NCBI RefSeq assembly: GCF_900143515.1
Contig: NZ_FSQT01000001.1
Span: 124,001-188,000 of the forward strand
Reading direction: 5' to 3'
Length of the DNA: 64,000 nt
Source: Micromonospora cremea
Lineage (GTDB): Bacteria; Actinomycetota; Actinomycetes; Mycobacteriales; Micromonosporaceae
Shown: in pieces, positions 43,658 to 53,602 of the stretch
Position numbering within the stretch: the first letter of the stretch is position 1
Layout of the letters: every line of letters begins with the position of its first letter
Program-made: the position numbers and the translations under genes
The notes under the pieces: generated by a model
Told to the model about the DNA's origin: nothing
Seen by the model: only the letters and a program-made list of their open reading frames with translations
Database searches by the model: none

Positions 43658-44683
43658 TCACTGTGCGTCACCATGCACAGGAGTGGTCCGAAGCCAGTAC
43701 GAGCGGGCCGCGATGACCAGTGCGATCCCGTATGCAGCAAACGCGGCCAAGCCGATCCAGCCGACCAGCAGTGCGTCGCCTGAGGAGTGAAAGTCTCCGC
43801 GCCGTATCGTCACCACACCTGCGGTGGCCAGGGCTAGGTAGCCGACGCCGAGCACTCCGTACGGAGCGAGGGTGGCCGCACCTATCAGAGCCGGGGTCAG
43901 GGGGAGCCAGCGGGGGACGCGGCGACCGTGGAGGAACAGTGTCCACCGCGGGAAGATCTGACCCCACGGGCGGACCAGGCCCCAGAGCAGGAAGACGCCG
44001 AGTGCGGCCAGCAGCGCGGTGGCGTCCAGGCCCCAGGACTCCAGGGTGAGCCAGATCCCCGAGGCGCCGTTGCGTTCAGAGATCGCGCGCATCTCCTTGC
44101 CGCTGACCCCGGCGAAGGTACCGCCGGACGCCCAGACCAGCTTCATCATCGCGTACGGAAGGAAGGCCACCGTCCCAACGCAGGCGGCGAGTTGGACCGG
44201 CCCGGATGCGGCGGAGTGTGCCCGAAGGGGGGCCGCAGTGGACGGGCGGTGGTCCGACCGGGCGGTGGCCGCCAACAGGAGCATCCCCGCAGCCGCCAGC
44301 GCATGGTTCGCGGCGGACGTCCAACTTTCCACCGCCTGGCCGAACATCAGCGTGATCATGTCCATCAGCAGGCCGAACGCGGCCATACCCGCCAGCCCAC
44401 ACAACACCCACAGCAGCGCCCGCAGTATGGGCCGCAGCCCGTACCGCGCCGCCACCCCACATACCGGCGCCGCCAGTGCACCCCCGGCCGCGACCGCCCA
44501 ACCCAGCGCGGAGGACCCCTGATGGCCGCCGAGAGAGAGCAGCGGGGTTCCGCTCAACGCGCACGCCAGGCCGAAGGCGGTGTACACCGCCGCCCAGAAC
44601 ATCGTTACCCCGCTCACCCAGCGCGGCCATAGCTGCCACCACCTACGCCACGACGTCCTCATCATCTGAAGACCACCAGTCAT
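43658..44683 (-). CDS. polytopic membrane protein, unknown function
   Basis: This ~341-residue protein has about eight hydrophobic helices and a middle segment WGQIFPRWTLFLHGRRVPRW, followed by more helices. I place the start at the ATG 44683 (TGGLQMMRTSWRRWWQLW); a longer frame adds a non-coding-looking stretch, and ATGs at 44665/44662 are also possible. No domain name can be given. The segment PRW-x-LxGRRVP also occurs in the divergent membrane protein at 45021 (PRWIPGLRGRRVPTL), so the two belong to one family. Confidence 0.65.
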   Translation of the reverse strand: MTGGLQMMRTSWRRWWQLWPRWVSGVTMFWAAVYTAFGLACALSGTPLLSLGGHQGSSALGWAVAAGGALAAPVCGVAARYGLRPILRALLWVLCGLAGMAAFGLLMDMITLMFGQAVESWTSAANHALAAAGMLLLAATARSDHRPSTAAPLRAHSAASGPVQLAACVGTVAFLPYAMMKLVWASGGTFAGVSGKEMRAISERNGASGIWLTLESWGLDATALLAALGVFLLWGLVRPWGQIFPRWTLFLHGRRVPRWLPLTPALIGAATLAPYGVLGVGYLALATAGVVTIRRGDFHSSGDALLVGWIGLAAFAAYGIALVIAARSYWLRTTPVHGDAQ

Positions 44684-45020
44684 GCCCTGACCATCGCATC
44701 GACCGAGGCGCACAGCCTCCCTCGCCAGAGCGATCCCTCTCCCCCTGCCGAGTCCAGCCTTGCCGCGCAAACCGTGTCATGGAACGTGACAACGACTGGC
44801 CGTCGGTGGGGAATTTGAACGGGCCGCTGTCGCCTCGTCCGCCGTGCGTGTGGTCCAGGTCCCTCTTCCCCCGCGCGCGTGATCCGGTCCCCTCTCGAGG
44901 GGATGCGTGGGGCTCGGCGTGGCTGCGATCTTGAAACAGCAACGCTAGGCATTGCCCACCGGCTCGCGGGGTGCACATGGCCATCCGCAACGATCAGCGT
45001 TTGGACAAGGAGATTTCCCT
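44684..45020. promoter_or_regulatory. divergent intergenic region between two membrane proteins
   Basis: These 337 bases have no gene. They contain the inverted repeat TGTCA-N7-TGACA (44775-44791), a possible shared operator. Confidence 0.35.
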
Positions 45021-45629
45021 ATGACCGCTCGCACCATCCTGAGGAAGCTGCACGGCCGGACGGCGGTGGACGTGCCCCGCTGGGCCATGCTGGCCGCATA
45101 CGCCGCCGCCCTGACCACGCTGCCCTCCACCATCTGGCGAATCACGGCCTTCGTCATCGAGGCTCCGCTCGTGAAGCGCGTGGACGCCCCGCCGCCAGGC
45201 CACGGTCCGATCCTGTTCGAAGGGGTCTGGTACATCATCACGCTCAGCCTGGTCAGCGAGGTGCTGGCACTCCTCGCCCTCGGGCTGGTGTGCGAGTGGG
45301 GCGAGGTGTGGCCGAGGTGGATCCCGGGCCTGCGCGGCCGCCGGGTACCGACCCTCGCCGCCGTCATCCCCGCCAGCCTCGGTGCGACCGCCCTGCTGAT
45401 CTTCCCGTACGCGCTGGCCATGGTGGCCTCTGGCCGGATGCTCAACGGCAACCCGATCACGCCGATCACAGAGGGCTGGCAGAGCGTCGCGTTGTGGATC
45501 GCCTACCTGCCGCTGGTCGCCTGGGGACCGCTGCTCGGCATCTTGACCGTTCACTACTACCGGCGCCGCCGAGCTGCCCAGTCCGCCGCCGTCGGGTCCC
45601 GAGAGGCCGAGGTCGCCCTGGCCGGATGA
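45021..45629 (+). CDS. polytopic membrane protein, unknown function (relative of the divergent gene)
   Basis: This 202-residue membrane protein has about four to five helices: VPRWAMLAAYAAALTTLPST, IITLSLVSEVLALLALGLVC, then the loop WGEVWPRWIPGLRGRRVP, then two more helices. ATG 45021 is preceded by AAGGAG at 45007. It shares the loop motif and helix order with the larger protein encoded divergently at 43658-44683. The role is unknown. Confidence 0.7.
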   Translation: MTARTILRKLHGRTAVDVPRWAMLAAYAAALTTLPSTIWRITAFVIEAPLVKRVDAPPPGHGPILFEGVWYIITLSLVSEVLALLALGLVCEWGEVWPRWIPGLRGRRVPTLAAVIPASLGATALLIFPYALAMVASGRMLNGNPITPITEGWQSVALWIAYLPLVAWGPLLGILTVHYYRRRRAAQSAAVGSREAEVALAG

Positions 45630-45952
45630 CAGGCCCATCCGAAGACGGCTCACAGCGTGCTCGATCATCTATCCGAATCACAATGCCCATGATTCGTGGC
45701 AGCGGGCTGACGCCGTCCGTACATCGGCGGGTGCTGGCCGCTGACGGATCAGCTAGCCGCAAGCCGCGCGGCCATCCTGATCTGCCGCCGACCGGGCGTG
45801 CCGTCGAGCCAGGAGCCGTCACACTCAGTGGTCGGTGCTCCCCGCTCGGCACTTTGAATTGCCGAGTCGATCTGCCGGCCGTGCTCCGGGCCGGCCGTGG
45901 TCCGTCGCCGCAGCACGCACCCCCGTCGGACCGCTCGCCTAGAGTCAGCCGC
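45630..45952. other. gap, nothing recognised
   Basis: GC-rich sequence without a convincing frame or motif. Confidence 0.35.
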
Positions 45953-46276
45953 ATGTACTTCGTGTGCCGGTGGCGTGAGGAATCGCCGTTCAGTAGACCT
46001 CGCCTACTACTTCATCGACGACGAGGCCGCCGCCGCATCGCCCGACCGGCTTGCCTTTCTGCTGCACGACACCTGCCCGCTGGCGTCGCCGCACCCGGCT
46101 CGGTCTTCAGCCACAGTGTGCCGGTCCGTACCGTCCGACCGGCCCCGCCCGGGCCGGACTCCGTCTACTCGGTCCGCCTGTGCTGGGAATCGTCCGGTAC
46201 CGACCGGAATCTGGACCTGGCCGGCGCCGTGGTGTTCCCTGGCTTGACCCTGCCGGAACTAGTACTGCAACGGCAG
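45953..46276 (+). pseudogene. frameshifted hypothetical protein gene
   Basis: Coding sense moves through three frames: YFVCRWREESP, then VDLAYYFIDDEAAAASPDRL, then VAAPGSVFSHSVPVRTVRPA and LCWESSGTDRNLDLAGAVVF. The 3' end is cut by the IS701 remnant. The family is not recognised. Confidence 0.45.
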
Positions 46277-47478
46277 TTATGGCGGGTAGCTGCGGTGGCG
46301 GTAGTGGCTGGTGCGGGCTTGGTGTTGGCGTCGGCGTCGCCAGTGTGACCAGGCCCAGATGCGGGCTGGGCAGGGTGGGGTGGTGAGGATCAGGGACACC
46401 ATGAGTCGGCGGATTTCCGGTACGGTGTAGCCGATCATCATGCCCTCGCCGGTGCCGGTTCCCCTTTTGTTGTAAGGGTTTTGGCGGCGGCGAGCCAGGC
46501 GTGAGTGGCCATGGCGAGGGTGATGTGGGCGTGCCAGGCCCGCCAGTCGCGGACCTGGTAGTCGTCCAGGCCGGCTTCTTGTTTGGCTTGCTGGAAGCAT
46601 TCCTCGATGGCCCACCGGCTGCCCGCGATGCGGGCCAGGTCGATCAGGCGGGTGCGGCGGGGTCCGTAGCAGACGTAGTAGGCGATCTCCCCGGTGGTGA
46701 TGCTGCTCCGGGCGAGAAGCGAGTGGCCACGGCCGGCCCGCCAGCAGATGCGGATCGGCAGGCGGGCCTAGTCGTAGTCGCGGGGGCCGTGCGCGCCGGC
46801 GCCGGCGGACAGCCGGCACCATGCCTGGGCGGGTAGGGCGGCGATCAGCTGGTCGGCGCGGCAGGTGCCCATCGTGGTGGTGATCATGTCGTCGTTGCGG
46901 CGGGTGGCCAGCACATAGCCCACGTCTCGCTCTTCCAGCCAGACCCGCAGGCCTTTGACCTGCCCGTAAGCTTCGTCGGCGGTGACCCACCCGACCGGCA
47001 CCCCGGCGTCCAGGGCCCGGGCCAGCATGGTCTTGGCGATCTGCGGCTTGGTCGCGAACTCGACGTCGTCCGGGATGCCCGCGGCGCGGCACCGCTGGCG
47101 GTCGTCGGTCCACACCGCGGGCAGATACAACTGCCGGTCGATCAGCCCGTGACCCTTGACCGTGCGGTAGGCCAGGAACACCCCGACCTGGCAGTTCTCG
47201 ACCCGGCCGGCGGTGCCGGAGTACTGGCTGGGCCACCCCCGCCGAGCGGACACCCTCTTCAGGAACCCCGTGTCGTCGACGATCAGCACCCCTTGCGGGT
47301 CGCCGAGGTGCTCGACCAGGTAGTCCCGCACGTCATCGCGGACCGCCTCGACATCCCAGTCCGCCCACCGCAGCAACCGCTGCATCCCATCCGGCGACAC
47401 CTCGCCCGCACGCTCGGCCAAGGTCCAGCCGTTCTTTCGCTGCAGCCCAGCGGCCAGCCCGCACAGGTATTGCCGCAC
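46277..47478 (-). pseudogene. IS701 family transposase pseudogene
   Basis: The minus-strand frame 46768-47478 encodes RQYLCGLAAGLQRKNGWTLA, VLIVDDTGFLKRV (first catalytic Asp) and VTADEAYGQVKGLRVWLEER, then stops at GPRDYD-TAG, where family members have tryptophan (TGG). Beyond the amber codon the same frame continues (ARLPIRICWRAGRGHSLLAR, RWAIEECFQQAKQEAGLDDY) to a frameshift near 46470. The tail TVPEIRRLMVSLIL follows. The N-terminus is also cut at about 47490. It is inactive. Confidence 0.82.
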
Positions 47479-48082
47479 CCGAGCCCGTGGCTCCTAGAGG
47501 GTGTGCGCCAGTGCTGCGGGCTTGCATGCAGGTGAGCATGCGAAGGGAGGCTTCCACCGCCGTCATCTCTCCGCGATCATTCGCTCGGTCGCAACGAGGG
47601 CCGGAAGGATCTGTGTGGCGGTGCCGCGCGTCGTCTGGGGTCATCTTCAGCCGCTGTTGGCACGGCGACGGCGCGCCCGCTGAAGGAGCTCCCGGAGCCA
47701 GGCGAGTCCCGGCCAACCCTGGACTCGCCTGGACCTGCTTGAGTTGCTATCAGTCGAGCGAGATGGCACCCAACAGGCGCAACCCCGGTTGGGTATCGGT
47801 TCGTGTCGATCATCGGACACCAGTACGTGTGGACATCCGCGCGAGATCAGCTCCCCTCGCGTGGGTCCTCGAGCAGACGCGAAGCACCTGTGCGCACCGG
47901 ACCCTGGGAGTCGCTGCCACCTGCGCTGACACCACTGCATCCGCGGTGGCGGGGGCATAGGTGAGTTGCGACAGGCCGCGTCCTCGCTGGCACGACGAGC
48001 AGCTCGTCGAGGCGCTCGTGCCCACCCCGCGGTCGGTCGCACCACCGCAGCCGGCGCCGCTACTCCTGCCCGCGGATCCGGG
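47479..48082. other. 600-base gap without a gene
   Basis: No frame with convincing coding character and no known RNA motif is visible. It lies between the IS701 remnant and the regulator gene. Confidence 0.4.
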
Positions 48083-49081
48083 TCAAAGCAGGCCGCGCTG
48101 GACCGCGCGAACACCGGCCTGGAACCGGCCGGAGGCGTCGAGTTCGTCGAGCAGCGCGGCGATCCGGCGACGGACCGTCCGCGGGCTCACCCCGAGGTGG
48201 CGCGCGATCGACTCGTCCTTCATCCCCGCGTTGAGCAGGTCGACGAGTTCGCTCGTGTCGGCGTCGCGGGCCACCGTGACGCCTTGGCGGCCCGACCCGA
48301 ACCGGATGGGGCTGGCGTGCGACCACAGTTGCTCGAAGATGGCCTGGAGACCGTCGGTCAGCGCGGAACGCGCCGCCACGACCGAAAGGGTTTCCGGCGC
48401 GGTCTCTTCGCCAGCGAGGAGCACCACGGCGGTCTCCCGATCGACTACCAGCAACTTCATGGGTACCTGCGGCAGTGTCCGGGCCTCCTCGCCGTTGTCG
48501 ACCATCCACTGGATACGGGCGACCAGCGCCGGTTCGTCGAGGACCTGGCTGGCGTACAGCGAGCGGAACCGAACGCCTCGGCGCAGCAGATTGAGTTCGG
48601 CGTCGCTGACGGGCGTGCTGTTCGGCGCGACGTACGGCGGGGTGTCGATCCCGACCACCTCCGTCCTCGCCGAACCGAGCAGGTCGTGGATGCGGCTCGC
48701 GGTCGCCGTGCGCCCCTCGACCACCTCGAACAGTCGTCGTGGTTCGGTGCGCATCAGTCCGGCGGCGAACACCCGTGACAACTCGTACGACGCGGCCTCG
48801 AGCCGGTCCAGGGCATGGCGGCGTTCCCGCACCAACGCGGCCAGGCCGGCGAGGGGGTCCACGGCCTGGTAACGGCCGTCGGTCTCGGTATCGCGGCGTA
48901 TCAGGCCCAACGAGGTCAGACGGTCCAGCGCGGCGTGTACGTGCGCGGTCGAACACCGCAGCGCGTCGGCGTGGGACTCGGCGTCGGCCCTGGGGTCGAG
49001 CAGGAGCCGTCGGTACACCTGTTGGTCCAGGTCGGACAGCCCGACCAGGTCCCACGCTCCCCGCTCACCGTTGTCCGTCAC
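48083..49081 (-). CDS. TrmB-like / LuxR-HTH transcriptional regulator (module 2)
   Basis: This ~332-residue regulator has the same three-part layout as the one at 25824-26819. It has a TrmB-type winged helix (LVGLSDLDQQVYRRLLLDP, STAHVHAALDRLTSLG), a middle sensor-like part with VVGIDTPPYVAPN and GEEARTLPQVPMKLLVVDRE, and a C-terminal HTH (KDESIARHLGVSPRTVRRRI) ending ASGRFQAGVRAVQRGLL. The start is uncertain: GTG 49081 aligns best with the first regulator, and ATG 49147 would add 22 residues. It is divergent from a giant secreted S53 protease, which it probably controls. Confidence 0.8.
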   Translation of the reverse strand: MTDNGERGAWDLVGLSDLDQQVYRRLLLDPRADAESHADALRCSTAHVHAALDRLTSLGLIRRDTETDGRYQAVDPLAGLAALVRERRHALDRLEAASYELSRVFAAGLMRTEPRRLFEVVEGRTATASRIHDLLGSARTEVVGIDTPPYVAPNSTPVSDAELNLLRRGVRFRSLYASQVLDEPALVARIQWMVDNGEEARTLPQVPMKLLVVDRETAVVLLAGEETAPETLSVVAARSALTDGLQAIFEQLWSHASPIRFGSGRQGVTVARDADTSELVDLLNAGMKDESIARHLGVSPRTVRRRIAALLDELDASGRFQAGVRAVQRGLL

Positions 49082-49265
49082 AGCGCGAGCATAGGTCCGT
49101 GCGTCCGGATCGGGCACCTGGCCGAATCGGGCACCGTTGCGCGCCATCACGCTGTTATTGTCTCGCCGCCGGTGATCTAGGTGCATGAAGAGCATGTGGG
49201 ATCCCCTCATGACGACGCGTGACCACCGTGACGCTCGGTGCCGGCACGATTGAGGAGGAGCAATC

Positions 49266-52200
49266 ATGTCCCGTCGTCTGTTACGCGCGCTCGCGGTGAC
49301 CGCCATCGCTGTCAGCACACTGGTCGCCCAAGGTTTTCCCGGTGCCATGGGCGTGGCCCACGCGGCTCCGCTGACCACGACATCCACAGGTTTCGCCACC
49401 ACCGTGACCGGCCCCGGCCCGTCCAGCGAGTGGCGGCTCGAGCGAGTGTGCAGCGGGCCGGTGCGGGCGGGGTACGCACAGTGCCATTCGATCCGCCGCA
49501 CCCCGCCCACGGCGTCGACGCAGCCGTCGCCTTCGACGTCCAGGCAGGCCGGCGCCGCCGAAACGGTCTACGGGTACGGGCCGGCCGACCTCGCCTCGGC
49601 GTACAACCTCCCCGCCGCGGCGGGTGACGGCGTCACCGTCGCGGTCGTGGCCGCCTTCGACAACCCTACGGCCGAGGCCGACCTCGCGGTCTATCGGGAA
49701 CACTGGGGCCTGCCCCCGTGCACGACCGACAACGGCTGCTTTAAGAAGATCGACCAGCGCGGCGGCCAGACGTACCCCAGACCAGATGAATCGTGGGCAG
49801 GGGAGATCTCGCTCGATCTCGACTCCGTGTCGGCGGTGTGCCCGCGCTGCCACCTCCTGTTGGTCGAGGCCGACACCAACTCAGCCGAAGATCTGGGCCA
49901 GGCCGTCGATCAGGCCGTCGCCAGCGGCGCGCACGTGGTGTCGAACTCCTACGGCGGTCCCGAGGACGCCGACGTGAGCTCCACCTACGGGAAGCACTAC
50001 CGGCACCCGGGGGTGGCGATCGTGGCGTCCTCCGGCGACAACGGGTACGGCATGTCCTTTCCCGCCTCGTCGCCGCACGTGACGGCCATCGGTGGCACCT
50101 CGCTCTCCCGCGACGACACCACCGGCCGCGGCTGGACCGAGCAGGTGTGGAACAACTACTCCGGGGCGCCGGGCAGCGGATGTTCTGCGGTGGAATCGAA
50201 GCCCTACTTCCAGGCCGATCCCGGATGCGACAAGCGCAGTGTCGCGGACGTGTCCGCCCTCGCCGACCCGCTCAACGGTCTGGCCGTCTACCAGACCTTC
50301 GGCGGCTACGGCTGGGCGCAGTACGGGGGCACGAGCCTCGCCGCCCCGATCATCGCCGGCGTGTACGCACTCGCCGGTCAGACGCCGGCCGGCGACATGC
50401 CGAACTGGTACCCCTACGCCGCGTCGGCCGGCAGCCTCAACGACATCACCACGGGCAGGAACGGCACCTGCGAGCCGGCGGCGGCGTACCTGTGCACCGC
50501 CAGTGAGGGGTTCGACGGCCCGACGGGCCTCGGGACCCCGAACGGTGTCTCCGCATTTCGGGCACCCGGCCCCCACGGCCATGTCGCGGGCACCGTGACC
50601 GACGCGAGCAGCCACGCGCCGGTCGCGAACGCCACCGTCACGGTGAGCGGCAGCGGTCGCAGCGTCACCGCCACCACCGATGCCGCCGGGCGGTACTACG
50701 TCACCGAACCCGTCGGCACGTTCACCGTGGCGGTCACCGCGTTCGGCTACGTCGACGTGGCCCGTAGCGTCGAGGTCGCCGACGGGCAGACGTCCACGGT
50801 GGATTTCGCGCTGCACGCCCAGCCGCTGGTCACGCTCTCCGGCACGGTGAAAGACGGTTCCGGGCACGGCTGGCCGCTGTACGCCACGGTGTCCGCACCC
50901 GGCACGCCACTGCCGGCCGTGCGCACCGATCCCTTCACCGGCCGCTACCGCATGCGGGTGCCCGTACAGTCCGCCCTGACCCTGCGCGTACGGGCCGAGC
51001 CGGCCGGATACCGGACCGCCGACGCGCCGGTCACCATCGACGCCACCGACGTCGGCCGGGACATCGCGGTGCCCGTGGAGGACGAGATCTGCACGGCCGC
51101 CGGCTATCACCACAACTACGCCGGCATGCCCGCCCAACCGTTCGAATCCACCGACGTGCCGGAGGGCTGGCGGGCCGGCAACGCGACAGAGAACGGCGGG
51201 TGGGAGTTCAACCGGGGCACGGTGATCCCGCGTACCAACGAGACGACGGGCAGCGGAAACTTCGCCCTCATCGACACCCAGTTCCAGAACCGCAAGGACA
51301 CCACGCTCACCACACCGCCGGTCGACCTCACCGACGTCGACCATCCCGTCGTTGGGCTGCGCACCCGCTTCGTCGGGTACCTGCCGACGCAGTCGGCCGA
51401 CGTTGGCGTGTCCATCGACGGCGGTTCCACCTGGTCGACGATCTGGAAGCAGGACGGGCTGGCCATCATCAACGGGCCGCTGGCCCTGCCGATCCCGCAG
51501 GCGGCCAACCGCCGCGGGGTGCTGGTGCGGTTCCACTACGCCGGGCAGTTCGCCCGCTACTGGGAACTCGACGACGTCTACGTCGGCAGGCGTACCTGTG
51601 ACCCGGTGGCCGGCGGGATCGTCGCCGGACGGGTCCTCGACGCGACCACCGGCGACGGCGTCAACGGGGCCACCGTCGCGGCGGTCGCCCACCCGGACGC
51701 GCAGGCCAGGTCGGTGGCCACGCCCGACGACGACAACGTCGGCGACGGTTACTTCACCCTGTTCACGCCGGGCGACGGTGACCAGCAGTTCACCGCATCG
51801 GCGCGCAACCGGGTCAGCCTCACCCGGTCGGTGCACGTCGCCACCAACACGGTCACCGTGGCCGACTTCTCGCTGGCCGCCGCAGCGCTCACCGTCAGCC
51901 CGGCGACGGTGACGCGGAACGTGCGGCTCGGCGAGAGCGGGCAGGCGAAGTTCACCGTCACCAACTCCGGGTCGGCGGAAGCGCACGTCTCCCTCGTGGA
52001 GCAGCCCGGCGGCTTCACCCCGCTCGGCGCGCCGCCCGCCGCAGCAGCGGCGGTTCCGGTGCGACGGGTCCCCGGCGTCGCCGCCGGCGGCCGGCGCAGC
52101 GCCGGCGGGCAGCGGGCCAGCGCAGCGCCGACCGTCACCTCCCCGCCGGCCATGAGCGCCTCGGCAGCGTCCGGCGGTCCGGCGTGGGCGCCGCTGGCCG

Positions 52201-53552
52201 ACTATCCGGGCGGCCCCATCATGGACAACGCGATGGCCCGCGGCGACGACGGCAAGGTCTACGTCGTCGGTGGCACGCCTGACGGGTACGGACCCACGGC
52301 GAAGGGATACGTCTACGACCCGGTCCGGCTGCTGTGGTCGGCACTGCCGGACCTGCCAGTGCCCGTGCAGAAGCCGGTGGCGGCGTTCGTCGCCGGCCGA
52401 CTTGTCGTCGCCGGCGGCTGGGGACCTCTGGACGCGGTCACCGACGTGCAGATCTACGACCCGGCGACCGGAGCGTGGACGCGCGGCGCGCCGCTGCCCG
52501 CACCGCGCGGCGCCGCGGGCAGTGCCGTGCTCGACGGCTTGCTGTACGTGGTCTCCGGCTGCGACGTCGGCGACTGCATGACCGCCACCACCAGCGTCTT
52601 CGTGTACGACCCGGTACGCGACCGGTGGAGCAGCAGGGCGAACTACCCGGCCAGCGAGGCGTTCATGTCCTGCGGCGGACTGGCCGGACGGGTCATCTGC
52701 GCCGGAGGTGTCGACTTCGGGACCGGCAACGGGTCGGCCGCCGCCTACTCGTACGAGCCGCGCACGGACGTGTGGACCCGCGTCGCCGACCTGCCGACCG
52801 GCTGGTGGGGCGCGGCGTCGACGGTCGCCAACGGGCAGCTGCTGCTGAGTGGCGGCGTCGCCGGTGGCATGGGCCCGACGTCGTCCGTCACCAACGAGGG
52901 ACACGCGTACGATCCGGTGGCCGGCAAATGGCACGCCCTGCCGAACGCACCCGCGCCGTTCTATCGCGGCGCTGCCGTGTGTGGCGTCTACCGGGTCGGC
53001 GGGGCGCGGCAACACTTCGAGGCCACGGCGAGCACCCAGGAGCTGCCGGGATACGACATCTGCGGGCCGTCCGGCGACGTGCCGTGGCTCTCCGAGAGCG
53101 ACAGCGCCTTCACCCTTCGGCCTGGGGAGAGCAAGACCGTGACGCTCAAGCTGGACGCCGGCAACGCGTCAACCGTGGACCAGCCGGGCGACTACAGCGC
53201 CGCACTGGCGGTCCGGGTCGACGGCCCAGTGCAGCCCGCACCGGTCCAGGTCACGATGCACGCCGATCCGCCGAAGAGTTGGGGCCGGCTGAGCGGCACG
53301 GTCAGCGGTGCCGGGTGTACCGATTCCGTCGGGCCGCTGTCGCGCGTCACCGTCGCGGTTCGGACGAAACGCTCCACCACCACCCTGTGGACCGACGAGG
53401 CCGGCAACTGGTCGGTCTGGGTCGACAAGCGGGACAGCCCGATCACGCTGGTCTACTCCAAGGACGGATTCGGCAGTCTGACAAAGAGGGTCAAGGTGCG
53501 ATCCGGTAGCACGGTCAGCACCGACGTGGTCCTGCAGCCAGCCCACTGCTGA
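49266..53552 (+). CDS. secreted S53 (sedolisin-like) protease with regulatory-like and Kelch-like repeats
   Basis: This 1428-residue exported protein has a signal peptide to about residue 34. The sedolisin catalytic domain (~100-430) carries Glu180/Asp184 (WAGEISLDLDSV), oxyanion Asp258 (SSGDNGYG) and Ser357 (YGGTSLAAP). Carboxypeptidase-regulatory-like beta domains follow (~435-520 and ~520-605), then a jelly-roll-like segment (~620-775), another such beta domain (~785-870), an Ala-rich linker, Kelch-like propeller repeats (~970-1250) and a final beta domain. The usual ~180-residue pro-domain is reduced to ~65 residues. The ATG follows GAGGAGG. It is paired with a divergent regulator. Confidence 0.88.
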   Translation: MSRRLLRALAVTAIAVSTLVAQGFPGAMGVAHAAPLTTTSTGFATTVTGPGPSSEWRLERVCSGPVRAGYAQCHSIRRTPPTASTQPSPSTSRQAGAAETVYGYGPADLASAYNLPAAAGDGVTVAVVAAFDNPTAEADLAVYREHWGLPPCTTDNGCFKKIDQRGGQTYPRPDESWAGEISLDLDSVSAVCPRCHLLLVEADTNSAEDLGQAVDQAVASGAHVVSNSYGGPEDADVSSTYGKHYRHPGVAIVASSGDNGYGMSFPASSPHVTAIGGTSLSRDDTTGRGWTEQVWNNYSGAPGSGCSAVESKPYFQADPGCDKRSVADVSALADPLNGLAVYQTFGGYGWAQYGGTSLAAPIIAGVYALAGQTPAGDMPNWYPYAASAGSLNDITTGRNGTCEPAAAYLCTASEGFDGPTGLGTPNGVSAFRAPGPHGHVAGTVTDASSHAPVANATVTVSGSGRSVTATTDAAGRYYVTEPVGTFTVAVTAFGYVDVARSVEVADGQTSTVDFALHAQPLVTLSGTVKDGSGHGWPLYATVSAPGTPLPAVRTDPFTGRYRMRVPVQSALTLRVRAEPAGYRTADAPVTIDATDVGRDIAVPVEDEICTAAGYHHNYAGMPAQPFESTDVPEGWRAGNATENGGWEFNRGTVIPRTNETTGSGNFALIDTQFQNRKDTTLTTPPVDLTDVDHPVVGLRTRFVGYLPTQSADVGVSIDGGSTWSTIWKQDGLAIINGPLALPIPQAANRRGVLVRFHYAGQFARYWELDDVYVGRRTCDPVAGGIVAGRVLDATTGDGVNGATVAAVAHPDAQARSVATPDDDNVGDGYFTLFTPGDGDQQFTASARNRVSLTRSVHVATNTVTVADFSLAAAALTVSPATVTRNVRLGESGQAKFTVTNSGSAEAHVSLVEQPGGFTPLGAPPAAAAAVPVRRVPGVAAGGRRSAGGQRASAAPTVTSPPAMSASAASGGPAWAPLADYPGGPIMDNAMARGDDGKVYVVGGTPDGYGPTAKGYVYDPVRLLWSALPDLPVPVQKPVAAFVAGRLVVAGGWGPLDAVTDVQIYDPATGAWTRGAPLPAPRGAAGSAVLDGLLYVVSGCDVGDCMTATTSVFVYDPVRDRWSSRANYPASEAFMSCGGLAGRVICAGGVDFGTGNGSAAAYSYEPRTDVWTRVADLPTGWWGAASTVANGQLLLSGGVAGGMGPTSSVTNEGHAYDPVAGKWHALPNAPAPFYRGAAVCGVYRVGGARQHFEATASTQELPGYDICGPSGDVPWLSESDSAFTLRPGESKTVTLKLDAGNASTVDQPGDYSAALAVRVDGPVQPAPVQVTMHADPPKSWGRLSGTVSGAGCTDSVGPLSRVTVAVRTKRSTTTLWTDEAGNWSVWVDKRDSPITLVYSKDGFGSLTKRVKVRSGSTVSTDVVLQPAHC

Positions 53553-53558
53553 GCCTGT

Positions 53559-53602
53559 GGGCACGGGCCGGCCAACGCTTCGGCGACGACCGGCCCGTGC
53601 CC
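53559..53602 (+). terminator. terminator after S53 protease gene
   Basis: A 13-bp perfect stem (GGGCACGGGCCGG / CCGGCCCGTGCCC) with an 18-base loop begins seven bases after the stop. Confidence 0.7.

Noticed and set aside
44879..46348. 489-codon open frame on the + strand spanning the membrane protein and the following gap
   Set aside because: It is out of frame with the membrane protein that has a good ribosome site at 45007, and it reads as Arg-rich noise for most of its length.
49881..53015. 1044-codon open frame on the minus strand inside the S53 protease gene
   Set aside because: It is antisense to a gene with a signal peptide and catalytic triad; its composition (Arg/Gly/Asp repeats) is what high-GC antisense frames produce.
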